A DNA stretch of 64,000 nucleotides from Moniliella sp. 'wahieum' (taxonomy: Eukaryota > Basidiomycota > Moniliellomycetes > Moniliellales > Moniliellaceae), in NCBI GenBank assembly GCA_003971905.1, contig RSEE01000030.1:320001-384000 (forward strand), given 5' to 3'. The notes under the pieces were generated by a model. That model saw nothing but the letters and a program-made list of their open reading frames with translations, searched no databases and had not been told where the DNA came from. The stretch's first letter is position 1; the number at the start of each line of letters is the position of its first letter. A program made the position numbers and the translations under genes. This document shows positions 23,148-34,131 of the stretch, piece by piece.

Positions 23148-26100
23148 ATGTCGTCGTCCTCGCCCGACTGGGCGCCCCCCACCCCCCCACTCCTCGTCTG
23201 CGTCCGCGCCGCCGCCGCCATGGCCGCCCTCCTCCAGCACCGCGCCTTTGCCGCCGCCGCCGCTGCTGCCCAGCCCCAGCCACCCGCCCCTCCGCCGAGT
23301 CCGCGCCCCACACACGCCCGCCCAGAGCTCCCCCCCGCCCCATGCCGGTGCCACCTCGCCCTACTCCAATCCTGCTTGGACTGCCGCCGCCGCCGCTCAG
23401 GCCATGCACCGCAACATGCAAATGCTCGCGCCGCGCTTCCCCGCGCAACCCAAGCCATGCCTCCCCCGCCTGCCCACCACTCGGCGCTGCCACTGCGCCC
23501 CACACGCCGTCCGGCATGGGCATGAGCATTGGGATGGGCATGGGATTCGACTCGCCCTCCCCGGAAACGGACGCGTCCCCGGGGCAGCCAGCACCCCGGT
23601 GCCCCCGCTGTCCCTCCACGCGGTCGGACTCGTGCTCGCCGTGCTCCTCCCGTGACTTCCGCCGTCCAAGGGCCGCCCTCCAATGCGGCTGTTGCTTCTC
23701 CCACCTCCGTCCTCTCCGCCTCTTCTGTCACCAGGGCCAGGCATCTAATCTGCTGTGCCCGATTGGGCAGGGCAGGCGACACAGTGGGCCTCTTTGCCGC
23801 ATGAGGCACTGGCAGCTGCCTTGGCTGCGCTGGCTCCCCTACCCACTGCCCTGGCCCTACCGCCCCCACTTCCACTCATCCTCCGCTCCAGCCCCCACGC
23901 CCCGTCTTCAGGCATCTCCCCAACGTGGAACCATGCCTCGGCGTCCGGCTCCACTGCCTTGCTTTCGGCGCACGGGGGGTCGTTCACCTCGTTCACCTCG
24001 GGCGGCGAGGGCGCCGCGTCAGACGACCTCGAGCTGTTGGACGGACTTGAGGATGAACAAGACGTAGAACAGATGAACCGCGACGACCCACTCACCTACA
24101 AGTCTGGCGCTTGTATGCCCGCCAAAAGTCCCAAATGGCTAACAAGAGCCGGATGGAGGTATGTGGTTTTGTTCTTGTTCTTGTTCTCTGCTTGCCCTGA
24201 TGGTGTGACCGGGCTAACATACTGATTCCTTTCGGCAGAACTTGACTTGGAGAATGATGATGATGTCCCTGCGCAAGTCCAAGTCAGGCCCAGAACGGAC
24301 AGGTTCAGTAGCGTCCAGCCCTGGAACCGGGAGTGCGCCCTTTCCTGTCGCCGCCACCAGCCCTGGTGCTCGCACGCCGAAACACCCGAAAGCTCTTCGA
24401 TGCAACCAACGGAAACTGGGCGCGCTGGCGCTCCGGCAGTTACTAGTGCCGCTACCTCTCCTTCCACCGGGCCTTGGCGACTGCAGACGAGCCAGAGCGT
24501 GGCCGTCGTCTCGCACAGCTCGCAACACACCTGATGTCTCCAGTCCGCGCCTATACAGGGAAGTAGTCCCAACATGACTCAGCCCCCTCCTCCCCCTGCT
24601 CACCGTGGAGCAGGGGTAACGTTTGCCTTCCCTTCCGGATCACAATCTAGCAGCCCCACCCTGCCCAACCGGCGGAAACGATGGATGGACTGCGTGCTGC
24701 GTCCAATCCCGGTCTCGTTCCCGGAGCGGGTGTCGGCGATGGACTGGCGTGGCACGCGAAGCTGCCCGCTCCATTTCCCGCGCCGTCATCCGACTGACTG
24801 GCCGCCATTTACGATGACGATCATCCTTCTTTCCCGCGCGGGAGGGGACTGGAGCAAGTGACGGAAAGCAAACAGCCATCGCCATCCGATCCCGCCGTCT
24901 CGCCTACCTCGACTGCCCCGGCCCTCACTCCGGACCAGGAGCGAGAACGCATACGGCGCCATGAACTGCTCAAGCAACGGTTTCGTGCCGCTGTCCACGC
25001 CGACCTGTTCACGCCATCTCATCCTCGGCCCAAAGTTCCCCCACGTGCTCCGGGTCCCGATGCTCCGCAGACTGTCGCTGCCGCAGTGGCCATGGCTACT
25101 GCCGCTGCGCGCGCCGCTGCGGCCCAAGGGCTGGACCCCAACACGCCCGAGTGGGATGCTGCCGTCTCGGCGGCTGCGGCTCAGTTGGCCACGACGGCCA
25201 CCTCGCTGGTGCAGCCGCCACGCGCCTCGGCATCTGCCGAGCCGGCAGAGTACACTGTGCCTGGGTTGGAACCAATGAGCGAATGGTCGTTGGCGCATGA
25301 GCTGGGCATGGGCCCTGCGCAAGCCTTGGGAGCCCCAGCGCCCCTGCTGGGTAGTGTGGCCGGGCTGGGGGACTATGTGGGGGCGACGGTGAACCAGGAT
25401 CCCGAGTACGGCTTTTTGCCGCGGTTGGTGCGCAAAACGAGTTTTGATCACAAGGTGCGCGACAACCGCTCCCTCTCGCGGGGCCCTGCGCCGCCTGCCA
25501 AGCTGAGACGGACGGATCTGGCCGGGCTGGGGCCGCGAGGATCGTCGTTTGCCGCGCCCAATCCAGGCGAGGGGAGCATGGAAATGCAGCGTGGCCGCAC
25601 GCTTCCCGGCGGGCCAGGGCCGGCGCCTCGCCCGACGAGCGGGTGGCGCGGGGGCTGAGCCGGTTCCGCACCTCTCCCTCCGCCTCACGCGACGGGGGAG
25701 CCACCCTCCTGCCTCGGCACCGCCCACGTCTGCCCCGGCCTTTGACTTTGCTCTGCCTGCCCCGGCTCCATCCGCTGTAAAGACCGACGAGGCCACGCCC
25801 CCCGATGCTGCGCCGACAGCCTTGTTTGATGCGTTGGCCCACCCTTCGTCCCCGGGCGAGCAAGGGCCCGCGCTTCCCGCGGCGTCGCAGGCGGGCGACG
25901 AGAACGGGTTCTTGCATGCCTTGTCGGGTCCCTCGGCTGCGACCACGTCGGAGCGTCCGGTCTCGGCAGGCGGCGAGATGCAAGCCTTGATGAACATCTT
26001 TATCAATGCTGATGCACTCCACTCGTCGTCCGAGGCGCCGGCTCTGCCTGCCTCCAGCAAGGAGGGACCTTCGCGTGCCGCTGACGCTGCGGACAGCTCG

Positions 26101-27355
26101 ACTCCAGGGGACCGTGTAGCGTCGGGCCAAGAGTCTACGCCTGCAGCCTTGACTACCTCGCCGTCCCATGATCCATCGCGTTTCCCTTCCTTCTCGTCCC
26201 CGTCGGGCGCGATGGGTCCCGGTCCGGTCTCGGTTCCGGCCACGCCCAAGGAGAGCAAGCCGGCGCGCAACGGCGTCTCGCGCGCTGGCAGTGTGAGTGC
26301 GTCGGCCGGACCCAGTCGTGCCTCGAGCCGCCGGGGCAGCATGGCGGCGCCGCCCATGAGTGCCTCGGGAGGAAGCACGGCCGCTTCCAACGGAAAGAAG
26401 AGGCGGCAATGCAGTGCTCCAACTGCCATACCAGCAAGACGCCCTTGTGGCGGCGTGACCCCGAGGGTCATCCGCTTTGCAATGCGTGTGGGCTCTTCTA
26501 CAAACTGCACCAACAAAAGAGGCCGTTGAGCATGAAGACGGATGTGATCAAAAAGCGCAACCGGGCGACGACCGACCGGCCCAAACCAAAGCAGCGTGGC
26601 AACTCGTTGGCCGGCGCGGGGCAAGGCGAACCAACGACCTTACTTCCCGGTCCTGCGCCTTGCTCCACTCCGGGCCCCATCCCGCCTCCGCCCGGCGTCG
26701 GCAGCGGGCTTTCCCAACTGTCGCCCCCCAAACCGTATCCTGCGCCTGCGTATGCGCCCCCGCTTCCCGATCCTTCCTACTCCACCGCACCTTACCTCCA
26801 ACGTGCCATCCTCGCTCCGCGCCACTCGGTTTCGGGCGCGCCCGGGGCCGCGTCGGCGGCTGCGCCGCCGCCTGGGCCGGGGCCGGACCGGGCTTTGCGT
26901 TGCCTACGCCTCCGCCTGGATCGCCGGCGTACGACCCGCAACTGATGGGGGGCGGACTGGGATTTTTGCTCGAGATGAGCATGCATGCGCCGGGCAATGT
27001 GCCGGGCGTATTTGGTGCGCCCAGTCCCGGTGCGGGGGGCCAGGTGCAGGACCACGCTGGGCCAGGTGCAGGGCCAGGTGCTGGGCCAGGTGCCGGCGCC
27101 CCGGGGGGGATGGTACCGCACCCCGGTATGCCCACGCACGCCCACGCCCACGTGCCTGTACCTGCTCACCTACAGCCGTTACCAGGTGTGGCCGGCGCGT
27201 CGGGATGGTCACCTGCGATGAACCAGCTGATGGGCTTGAACGGCTTGCCGGGCGGCTACCCGTTCCCCGCTTCGGGCCCGTCCGGACCCGCAACGCCCAC
27301 GGGGATGCCACCGACGATGGACATGCTCGGCTTGGCACCAGGCCCCCCGCACTAA
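23148..27355 (+). CDS. AreA/NIT2-type GATA transcription factor
   Basis: Large regulator, probably of nitrogen source use. Evidence in order: an Ala/Pro/Met-rich N-terminus from ATG 23148 with [20 protein letters not shown]. Next is the fungal GATA-associated domain (DUF1752) [20 protein letters not shown] followed by [16 protein letters not shown], split by an intron at 24159-24238 (80 bases, GTATGT donor, GCTAAC branch). Then come [15 protein letters not shown] and [16 protein letters not shown]. The zinc finger at about 26411-26490 reads [16 protein letters not shown] and [16 protein letters not shown] with the basic tail [12 protein letters not shown]. It ends [16 protein letters not shown] at 27355. 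Frames change several times (for example near 24105 and in the 23300-23800 and 26400 regions), consistent with small indels. The start is uncertain because the N-terminus is low complexity. Specific target genes cannot be inferred. Confidence 0.92.
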
Positions 27356-28554
27356 GTACGAACTCCAAACGGAACCGGGGCGGCGACCTGACCTTGCGTG
27401 CCCGTCTGTCCACGACCACGACCCCTCGAGGGTCCCTGTCGCACCACCATCCATCGTATGGCCATCTGACCTGCACCCCCCCCCCCCCCTCTCTCTCCCG
27501 CTGCGCCGTGCCACGGTACCAGCTTGGCAGCTTGGCATGGCATGTTCTGTTATTTCCCATCCTTCCCATCCTTCCCATCCTACCCCCTTTCCCATCCTTC
27601 TCCCGGCTTGCTGGCTGGGCGAGACGAGCGCGTGCGCACAACCGATGGATTGGCCAGGCGTGCGAGCGGGTGGGGCTGTACTCTATCTCTTGGATTTTTA
27701 CAATGAGGCCTGAGCGCGGGTGTTGGGCAGCGAGCCACCCAATGCGCGGGCGGAGCGGACTGGGACTAGGTCTGGACCTGGAACTGAGGCGCATAGGATT
27801 CATAGGTAGGACGAGTTGGGGCAGCGCGGCTAGTCATTCCGCATCCGAGGGACGAGCAAGGGGACCGGATTGGTTGAGGGAGGGCAGTGGTAGGTCCGTT
27901 GGAGCTGTCATGATGCTGCCGCGGGACTTGCCCCAGAAATGGGTAGGGAGAGCACAGCAAAGAACGGGTCCAGTTGGGGGAGGTAGAACGCGCGCATATG
28001 CAGCAGGTAGCCCTGGCAGCGAGCCCCCCAAGCCTAGTTGCTGGTCGTGGAACAGAGGACACTAGGCGGCACGTTAGATGCCGGATGTGAAGGCGGAATG
28101 GCACCAATGGGGGGATGGGGGGACAACTAGTAAGAGCAATGAAAAGTTGATCGAACGAGGTATCTACATAGAGGGCGCTTAGAAGGAGTGCAGGGGAGGA
28201 GTTAATGAAAAGCCATATCACGAGTGAGAGGCAGAACAAGCGAGGAAAAGGAAAGTCGCTTGTGAGTGTTAGGGCGCCCCAATGTAGCCACACGACATTG
28301 AAAACGTATGGTGTGGCTATGAAAAGACTAGCAAGTGAATGTGTGTTCTTCAGTAAGCAATCAAATTCAGTTCGTTTAGGTCGTCATTGCCATTGGAGGG
28401 GTCAAGCCAAGTGGTGTAGTAAAGGTATAAAATGCATGTGGGGCTGCAACAGGTCTTGAGGTTCGCTGGACGTCTCCCTCTGACAATCGTACAGATCAAA
28501 GAGAGGAGAAGAAGCTGGTGTTGTGGTGCGCGCACGAGCACTGCGCTGAAGCGG
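27356..28554. other. Convergent 1.2 kb 3' region
   Basis: Lies between the GATA-factor stop and the stop of the next gene. It holds a run of C at 27476-27488 and CCCATCCTT pentamer/hexamer-like repeats at 27555-27600. No gene is supported. Confidence 0.45.
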
Positions 28555-29617
28555 TCAAGCAGCAGCAACAGTAGGCACGCACGATTCCTGAATCGCCGCC
28601 GACGGGCGACGAGCTTTCTTGGTCTTCTTCTTATTGTCCTTCTTGGGCTCGGGCGGAAGCGACTCTTCCCACGCACGGTCCGTCACGTTGGTCACGGTGC
28701 GCAGGGTGGAACGTGCCTGGTCCTCGGCCGCGGCGAGGGTCGCCTCATATTCGCTTTGGCCCAGGATGGTTCGAAGCTGTTGGGCATTGCGCTTGACCCA
28801 GTAGCTGGGCGGGAGAAGGCGGACATACGATTCCTTGTCGGCGACCATGGCGCGAATACGAATGGAAGGAGCATCGCCTTCCCGGTGCACATCAACTTGT
28901 TTGGTGCTCGGTTGAACCACGTTGGACCGCTCGGCATGCAGACGGGCAAGACCGGGCTGGATGCACATGAGCAAGTACATCATGTTTTCCAACGCTTCAT
29001 CGGTATCGAGTAACACGGTAGCCGGGTGCTCCTCCGACTGCTCGACCCGTACAGGCCAGATGTCGGACGAAGCCATATCGTACGACGGTACGTGACGGCG
29101 ATGTTCAACGTGGTGGTGGCGATGACCCTTGGCGGCTTCCTCGGCGGCACGGTCTTCGTCGGTTTTACCTGAACGGATAAAGTCAATCCACTTGCGCGGC
29201 ATGTGGATGTAGATGTAGCCATCCTCAGTATCCGCAGAGGAAGGCGCGGGTTTTCGCAGCGCAAAGAGCTCGGTACGCAGATGATCGGCTTGGGTCCAGT
29301 GACGGTCCTCCAGCTTCTGTCGTTGCTCCATGACCCAGGGCTTGGCGCGCTCCCACGCTTCACGTGTCCATGGCTTGGACGTGACGTGGGGAAGGCGCAC
29401 CTGCTTCGCCGTCGCAGTCAGCACGGGCTCGGCCGACTGGAACAGAATACCGCCGGCCTACAAGGCAGAGAACACAAGCAGCGTGGTTAGAACGAGACGC
29501 GGGGGATCGGCACAAGTAGGAGAAAGAAGGAGGTAAGTCAAGACGAACCTGCTTGGGAGTCGCAAGGGACTCGGGCTGGCCATTATTGGCGTTCTGGCGG
29601 CTGCTCTTCTTTCCCAT
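28555..29617 (-). CDS. Conserved-looking protein of unknown function, 323 residues, one intron
   Basis: I do not recognise the family. Exon 1 (29549-29617) encodes MGKKSSRQNANNGQPESLAT then PKQ. A 91-base intron (29458-29548, GTTCGT donor, CTTGTAG acceptor) follows. Exon 2 runs without frame breaks to TGA 28555-28557. Features are a helical stretch WERAKPWVMEQRQKLEDRHW, YIYIHMPRKWIDFIRSGK, a His-rich patch (HRHHHVEHRRHV), LENMMYLLMCIQPGLARLHA, LLPPSYWVKRNAQQLRTIL, and a basic Lys-rich C-terminal tail (KKDNKKKTKKARRPS). The basic ends suggest nucleic-acid binding or nuclear/nucleolar location; this is inference. It has no signal peptide or membrane span. Confidence 0.85.
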
Positions 29618-30420
29618 GTGTGTCAGAGTTGGTTGTTGGGTTGGGCGCAACGCGACCAATGAAAGGGTGGAGGTAGGGAGGGGTGGTGGGGTAGGGGCGA
29701 TGTGTTGGTTGACCAGTGGTCTGAGGGAAAGGAGAAGCACTGAGGGCTGACAGGAGGGGAGACTTTATAGTACTTTGGCGTACTGACTGATTGATGCGCT
29801 GGCCCTTCTGCACTGGTGTTGTTGGTGCGCTTTTGCTTTCATGAGACATGCCGGGACCCCACGGTGGGGCAAGCAGGCCGAGTGGAGTTGGTGCGATCAG
29901 GAGATGGCTCGTGCATGGTCATGCTGCATGATGAGCAGGAGAGACGCGCTCCAACACGGTGCACCCACCCACCGAGAAGGCGATCATGGACACGCCAGAG
30001 ACAGGCAATCAATCTGAAGAGCCGAGGTGTGGACCCACTGCGCCTGCGCACAGCCCCGTGTGGCTGCTCTGGAAGCTGTGGTGCGTTGGGGGTTCAACTT
30101 GAACGTTCAACTGCACGTTCAGACACTCGTACCCACCACGTGGGGCAGTGGGCCGACTGTGGGGAGCGGGCCGAGGGTCTGAGCAAGCCATCCGCCTCAG
30201 CAGCTCAGTCTGAGGCCTGGCCAGGTTGCCTGATTAATGATTACGCTTGGTTGACTGGTCCCCTGTCCCACGGCAACAACGCCCAAGAGTGGGGCTCCGC
30301 AGTCAGAGAGGATGCGGAGGCGGTGCCGGCGAGTGGCCAGCAGAGCGCATCAGCTCCACATCAGACGATTCGCGGCTGAGGATCTCCCATCGGTGCATCG
30401 GCCCACCTGCGCTGCGACAT

Positions 30421-30475
30421 CACATGTGACATTGGCATGTGTGACACTGCTGTCACACGTGCAGTGTCACATGTG
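30421..30475. repeat. Nested inverted repeat (potential cruciform)
   Basis: Outer arms CACATGTGACA (30421-30431) and TGTCACATGTG (30465-30475) are perfect complements over 11 bases. Inside, GTGTGACA (30439-30446) and TGTCACAC (30451-30458) form a second perfect stem around CTGC. Each arm contains an E-box-like CACATGTG or CACGTG-like word. Confidence 0.8.
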
Positions 30476-30556
30476 CGACCTTCGCCTCTCGGCCGCAACC
30501 AACGAACCCTGGCGTGCACGTGTACTCAAATTTCAAAGCGAGTAGCTAGTAAAGCT

Positions 30557-30576
30557 CGTAACGCGTAACGCGTAAC
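30557..30576. repeat. Heptamer array (ACGCGTA), about 2.5 units
   Basis: Palindrome ACGCGT plus one A per 7 bases, matching the general build of the other heptamer arrays. Confidence 0.8.
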
Positions 30577-33500
30577 TGGAAGACCAAAAGGTGGTCGCTG
30601 CAAGCAGGTCTTGGTGGTCCTGCTAGCGTACTACGAGTAATAGTAACGCGGGAGTTGGTCAAGAAGGGTTAGTTACAAAATGACCCGCTAGGGGGAAGGA
30701 CAACTGATAATAGATCCAAAAGGAGATATAAATACAAACGGGATCTTTAATGGAACAAGGAAGAAGAGACCTGTGGGTGGGGGGAAGGAGATGCGGAGAG
30801 AAGAGACATTGGAAATGAGAGCGGGGATGAATCGTGTCAAATAAGTTAGGGCTAAGACGAGAGGGAGACCACAGAGTTTAGACTGGGCCGCAAGGGATGT
30901 AGCAATCGTTCGTGGGGCGGAAGCAAGAGAACAGAGGACCTGGTGCGAAGAAGCGGAAGAACATTGAGGGAGTGAGACCCTCGGGACGAAGAAATTAGAA
31001 ATGGGAGCTGTATCAGCCGAACTATGACAGATTAGGCAACAAGTCAATCTACAATATGTCAACACGAGGAGACCACCGGGCCTACGGCCCGGTCAGCCTT
31101 GGTACTTGATCGCCACCTTAGCCACCGTTCCCCCGGCCCACCATCGCCAGCCACGTTCCACCGTTCCACGCCGGAAAGTCGAAATAATATCACCGATGCT
31201 TGCTGGCTCCGGTGGCTGGGAACGTGGCACTGGTCGGCACGTGTCTATGACGTAAAAGATGCACGGCGGATCAATTTTGCGTATGACATTGGGACAAGAG
31301 GGGGATGAGGTCTCCGCATTGAGTCATCTGAGTGCGCTTTGTGGGCCAAACACCACCCAAACGAGATGAAAGGTGATCTTTTCCAGGGCAGTGAAAATGG
31401 GGATGGTGCAGTCGAATAAGGAGAGGCTCGACACGACAGGGTGCATGTAATATGACGACAGACTATAGTAGATGCCGACCTTGGATGCAACCGGGTCCAG
31501 TAACTGGGTTAATCTACACTAAGAAGACTACTATTAATGAAGTATGTGGGAGACTCTCAATATGCCGTGGGGCAGTTCTACAGTAGTGAAACAGCGATTT
31601 GGTACTAGTGTGGTATATACTCACGAACGGTCATATATCCTTCCCCCCGGGGGTTATCACACGCCACACTCTCTGTTGTTAGGAGAGGTTGGGAGCAAAC
31701 GAGAGGGACACTTAACGTTCCTGGCTTTGTTACCTATCATCACCTCTTCTGATGAGAAGTATCGGAAGTGTGGAAAAGCAGAGGATGATGTAATAGCCAA
31801 AGAAAGTAACGGTTGAGAACCACATTGGTTCAATCGTCAAGTCGTTCAAAAGGTTCGGTAGCCACCAGGAACGTTCTACCTATCATATCGTGGAGGTCTG
31901 CATTCCCTAATCCGTCGGAATTCGAGATACAGAGCTTGGGCAACGAGTCAATCAAGGCCAACACCTCTCGACCAACCGCTGGGGCCCACACCATCAACTG
32001 CATGGAATCAATCAACAGAAGGTAGCAAATAATTGACCGGAGTATACCGAGGCGTCCCTAAAGAGCGGCTGTACCGTTTACGATTATAGTCTATCACAGG
32101 CTCACATGCATCATCCCCATCTCCCCACTTCCACACTTCATCTCGCCTGCTTCTGTGACGGGGTGGCTGGCTTCCCAGGCGGAGACCTTCCCTGCCCATC
32201 GGATCGAGACAAGCGGAGGACTGAACGCGTTTCAGATCCAAATTTCAAGGCTCACTGGCGTGAACGTAGGAGGGTCGTGAGTGATGCTTTGCTGTACGTC
32301 GAGCAGAACCTGAGCAGAGGTCGGCGAACAGAGGTTGCGTGTGTAGGGGTTGGACGGGAAAGCGGGGAGCTCCGATGGGCGAGGGAGGGCGAGCGAGCTG
32401 ACCGGAAGGAATGTGTTTCTTCTAGAGGTGGAGTGCCTAGAAGAAGGGTGATGAGAAAGAATGGCCGTCGGCTTGGGTCATCATCATTGGATCTAAGAAC
32501 AGGCAGGTTTTATAGAAGAGAAAAGGGGAACAAGGGGAGACCAAGAGGTCGACAATGCAAAAGTGAAAACGAGTCAAAGGGGAGAAGGGAACCAAGCGCG
32601 GAAGGGACGAGGGGAGAGACGAGGCGAGGGTCAAGGCAAACTGGACCCGAGGTGAGAAACGAGGCGAGAAACGGAGTCGAAAACAATGTGTGGTGTTTTG
32701 GATTTTAGACGAGAGCGCGTGCGGAGAAACGATGATTGTTGTGGGTTTTGTAGATAGGAAGAAATCCGAGTCGCGATAGGGAAAGAAGCCGAGAAGTGGT
32801 AGCGACGATAAGGAAGTGGAGGTGGCTATGCAATGAGGCTCAGTCGCCACCCCGTGACCCACCGGCTGCTTCAACGGTCGGCTTTCCCCTTTTTGTCGCA
32901 TACCGGATCCAATTCGTGCGGCGGAGTCATCAGCAGAGTCACACTCTTTGCACGCGCTTCTCTACTTATAACCATCTCCTCTATTCACTAAACATACCCG
33001 CTCTTCCTCCTACTACGGCGGTAACCAGAATCCCATACCTCCGTGTGGGTCACAGGCGCTCTCAGGCATCATGCGTCAGCCTCGCTTTCCATAACGCGGT
33101 CACATGTGGTTAGGGATACCGGTCTCACACTGAATGCCCTCTCTGTATAACACAGGTGCATATAGTATGGGAACTCCCTTCTATTATACACAGACCTCTC
33201 AATGTCTCGACCGAAGAATCAACAGCCTATACGACGGACGATTTACCATACGGATCACCTGTGCCATTGTCGCCCAGCGACAACCCAAGGATCCCTCCTG
33301 CCAGTAGAGAAACACTACTCCTCTGAAGTTTTCCGGGCATGATTTGCTATCTTGTTGGGAAATATGTGTTCCATCCATCGTAAGCCCGGAAGTCGGTATA
33401 TTCAAAAGGTCCAATGCGGTTTCCCTCCGGTCAGTATCTCATCTTCTGACAGTATATACTCACGCGGCCGCCGATTCCCGCACCCTGCCCGATACCATCA

Positions 33501-34131
33501 ACCATACCTCGCCCTTGTATGCTCTTTTACATCTCAGATCTGCGACGTTCAGCACAACCTGTCATTTCTCTCTCATCAGCGTGCGCACTCTCAGTGACAG
33601 CCGAGTGTGAATGATCGCGAAGTTATCTAGGCCCACTCTTTTAGCCCGCTTCCATGCTAGTCACTCTCTGCACTCGTCGATGCACCCCTCCTATACTGAC
33701 TGTACGGACGCTTCTTTTCCAGGGAATGCAACAAAAGCATAGCAGCTTGTTGCACGACAACCACGCCATTTCCAATGCTTGCTCCGGCAAGGTGTATGCC
33801 CCATCATCGATAATCATCCTGCATGGTGTTAGAAGTGCTGTCCAACCTCTCTTTCGGGGTTGTAAGTTGGAGTTCTCACCCACCATTCTTCGCATTAATT
33901 ACACATACCCGCCCACGTTCAGACCCTCTCTGGTGCTCAACACCATCTGCGCCTCGACGTCGGAAGAGGCCGCGTTCCAAAATTCGATAGACGCGCCAGT
34001 TTAATCACAGTTGGTGCTAGACGAGCGAATCCTACGCATGCTGAGCTGAGAGACCTGAGATAGATAACAAGGAGCAAAGCAACTTGGATGCGATCCACAT
34101 TGTGATAATGGGCAATTCCATCGGTGCATGT

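Larger units (their letters stand above)
29618..34131. other. 4.5 kb gene-free region
   Basis: No conserved gene can be supported. Base composition shifts towards A/T from about 30650. Open frames (30688-31065 minus, 32106-32708 plus, and several of 60-125 codons) have no recognisable motifs. Landmarks are TTGAACGTTCAA at 30099-30110, a nested inverted repeat at 30421-30475 and ACGCGTA heptamers at 30557-30576. 32400-32700 is strongly purine-rich (GAGGCGAGA-like words). No transposon terminal repeats, tRNA or reverse-transcriptase motifs were seen. Confidence 0.5.

Noticed and set aside
22679-23875. 398-codon Gly/Trp-rich open frame on the minus strand
   Set aside because: Antisense reading of CCACCTCC and CCGCC repeats; no start context or domain.
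22169-24067. 632-codon open frame on the plus strand
   Set aside because: Very GC-rich, low-complexity Arg/Pro/Ser composition with no domain. It overlaps the GATA-factor N-terminus in the wrong frame.
24786-26624. 612-codon open frame on the minus strand
   Set aside because: Antisense to the GATA factor, whose conserved motifs are on the plus strand; open because of high GC.
32106-32708. 200-codon open frame on the plus strand
   Set aside because: Arg/Glu/Gly-rich reading of a purine-rich tract, without a recognisable domain.
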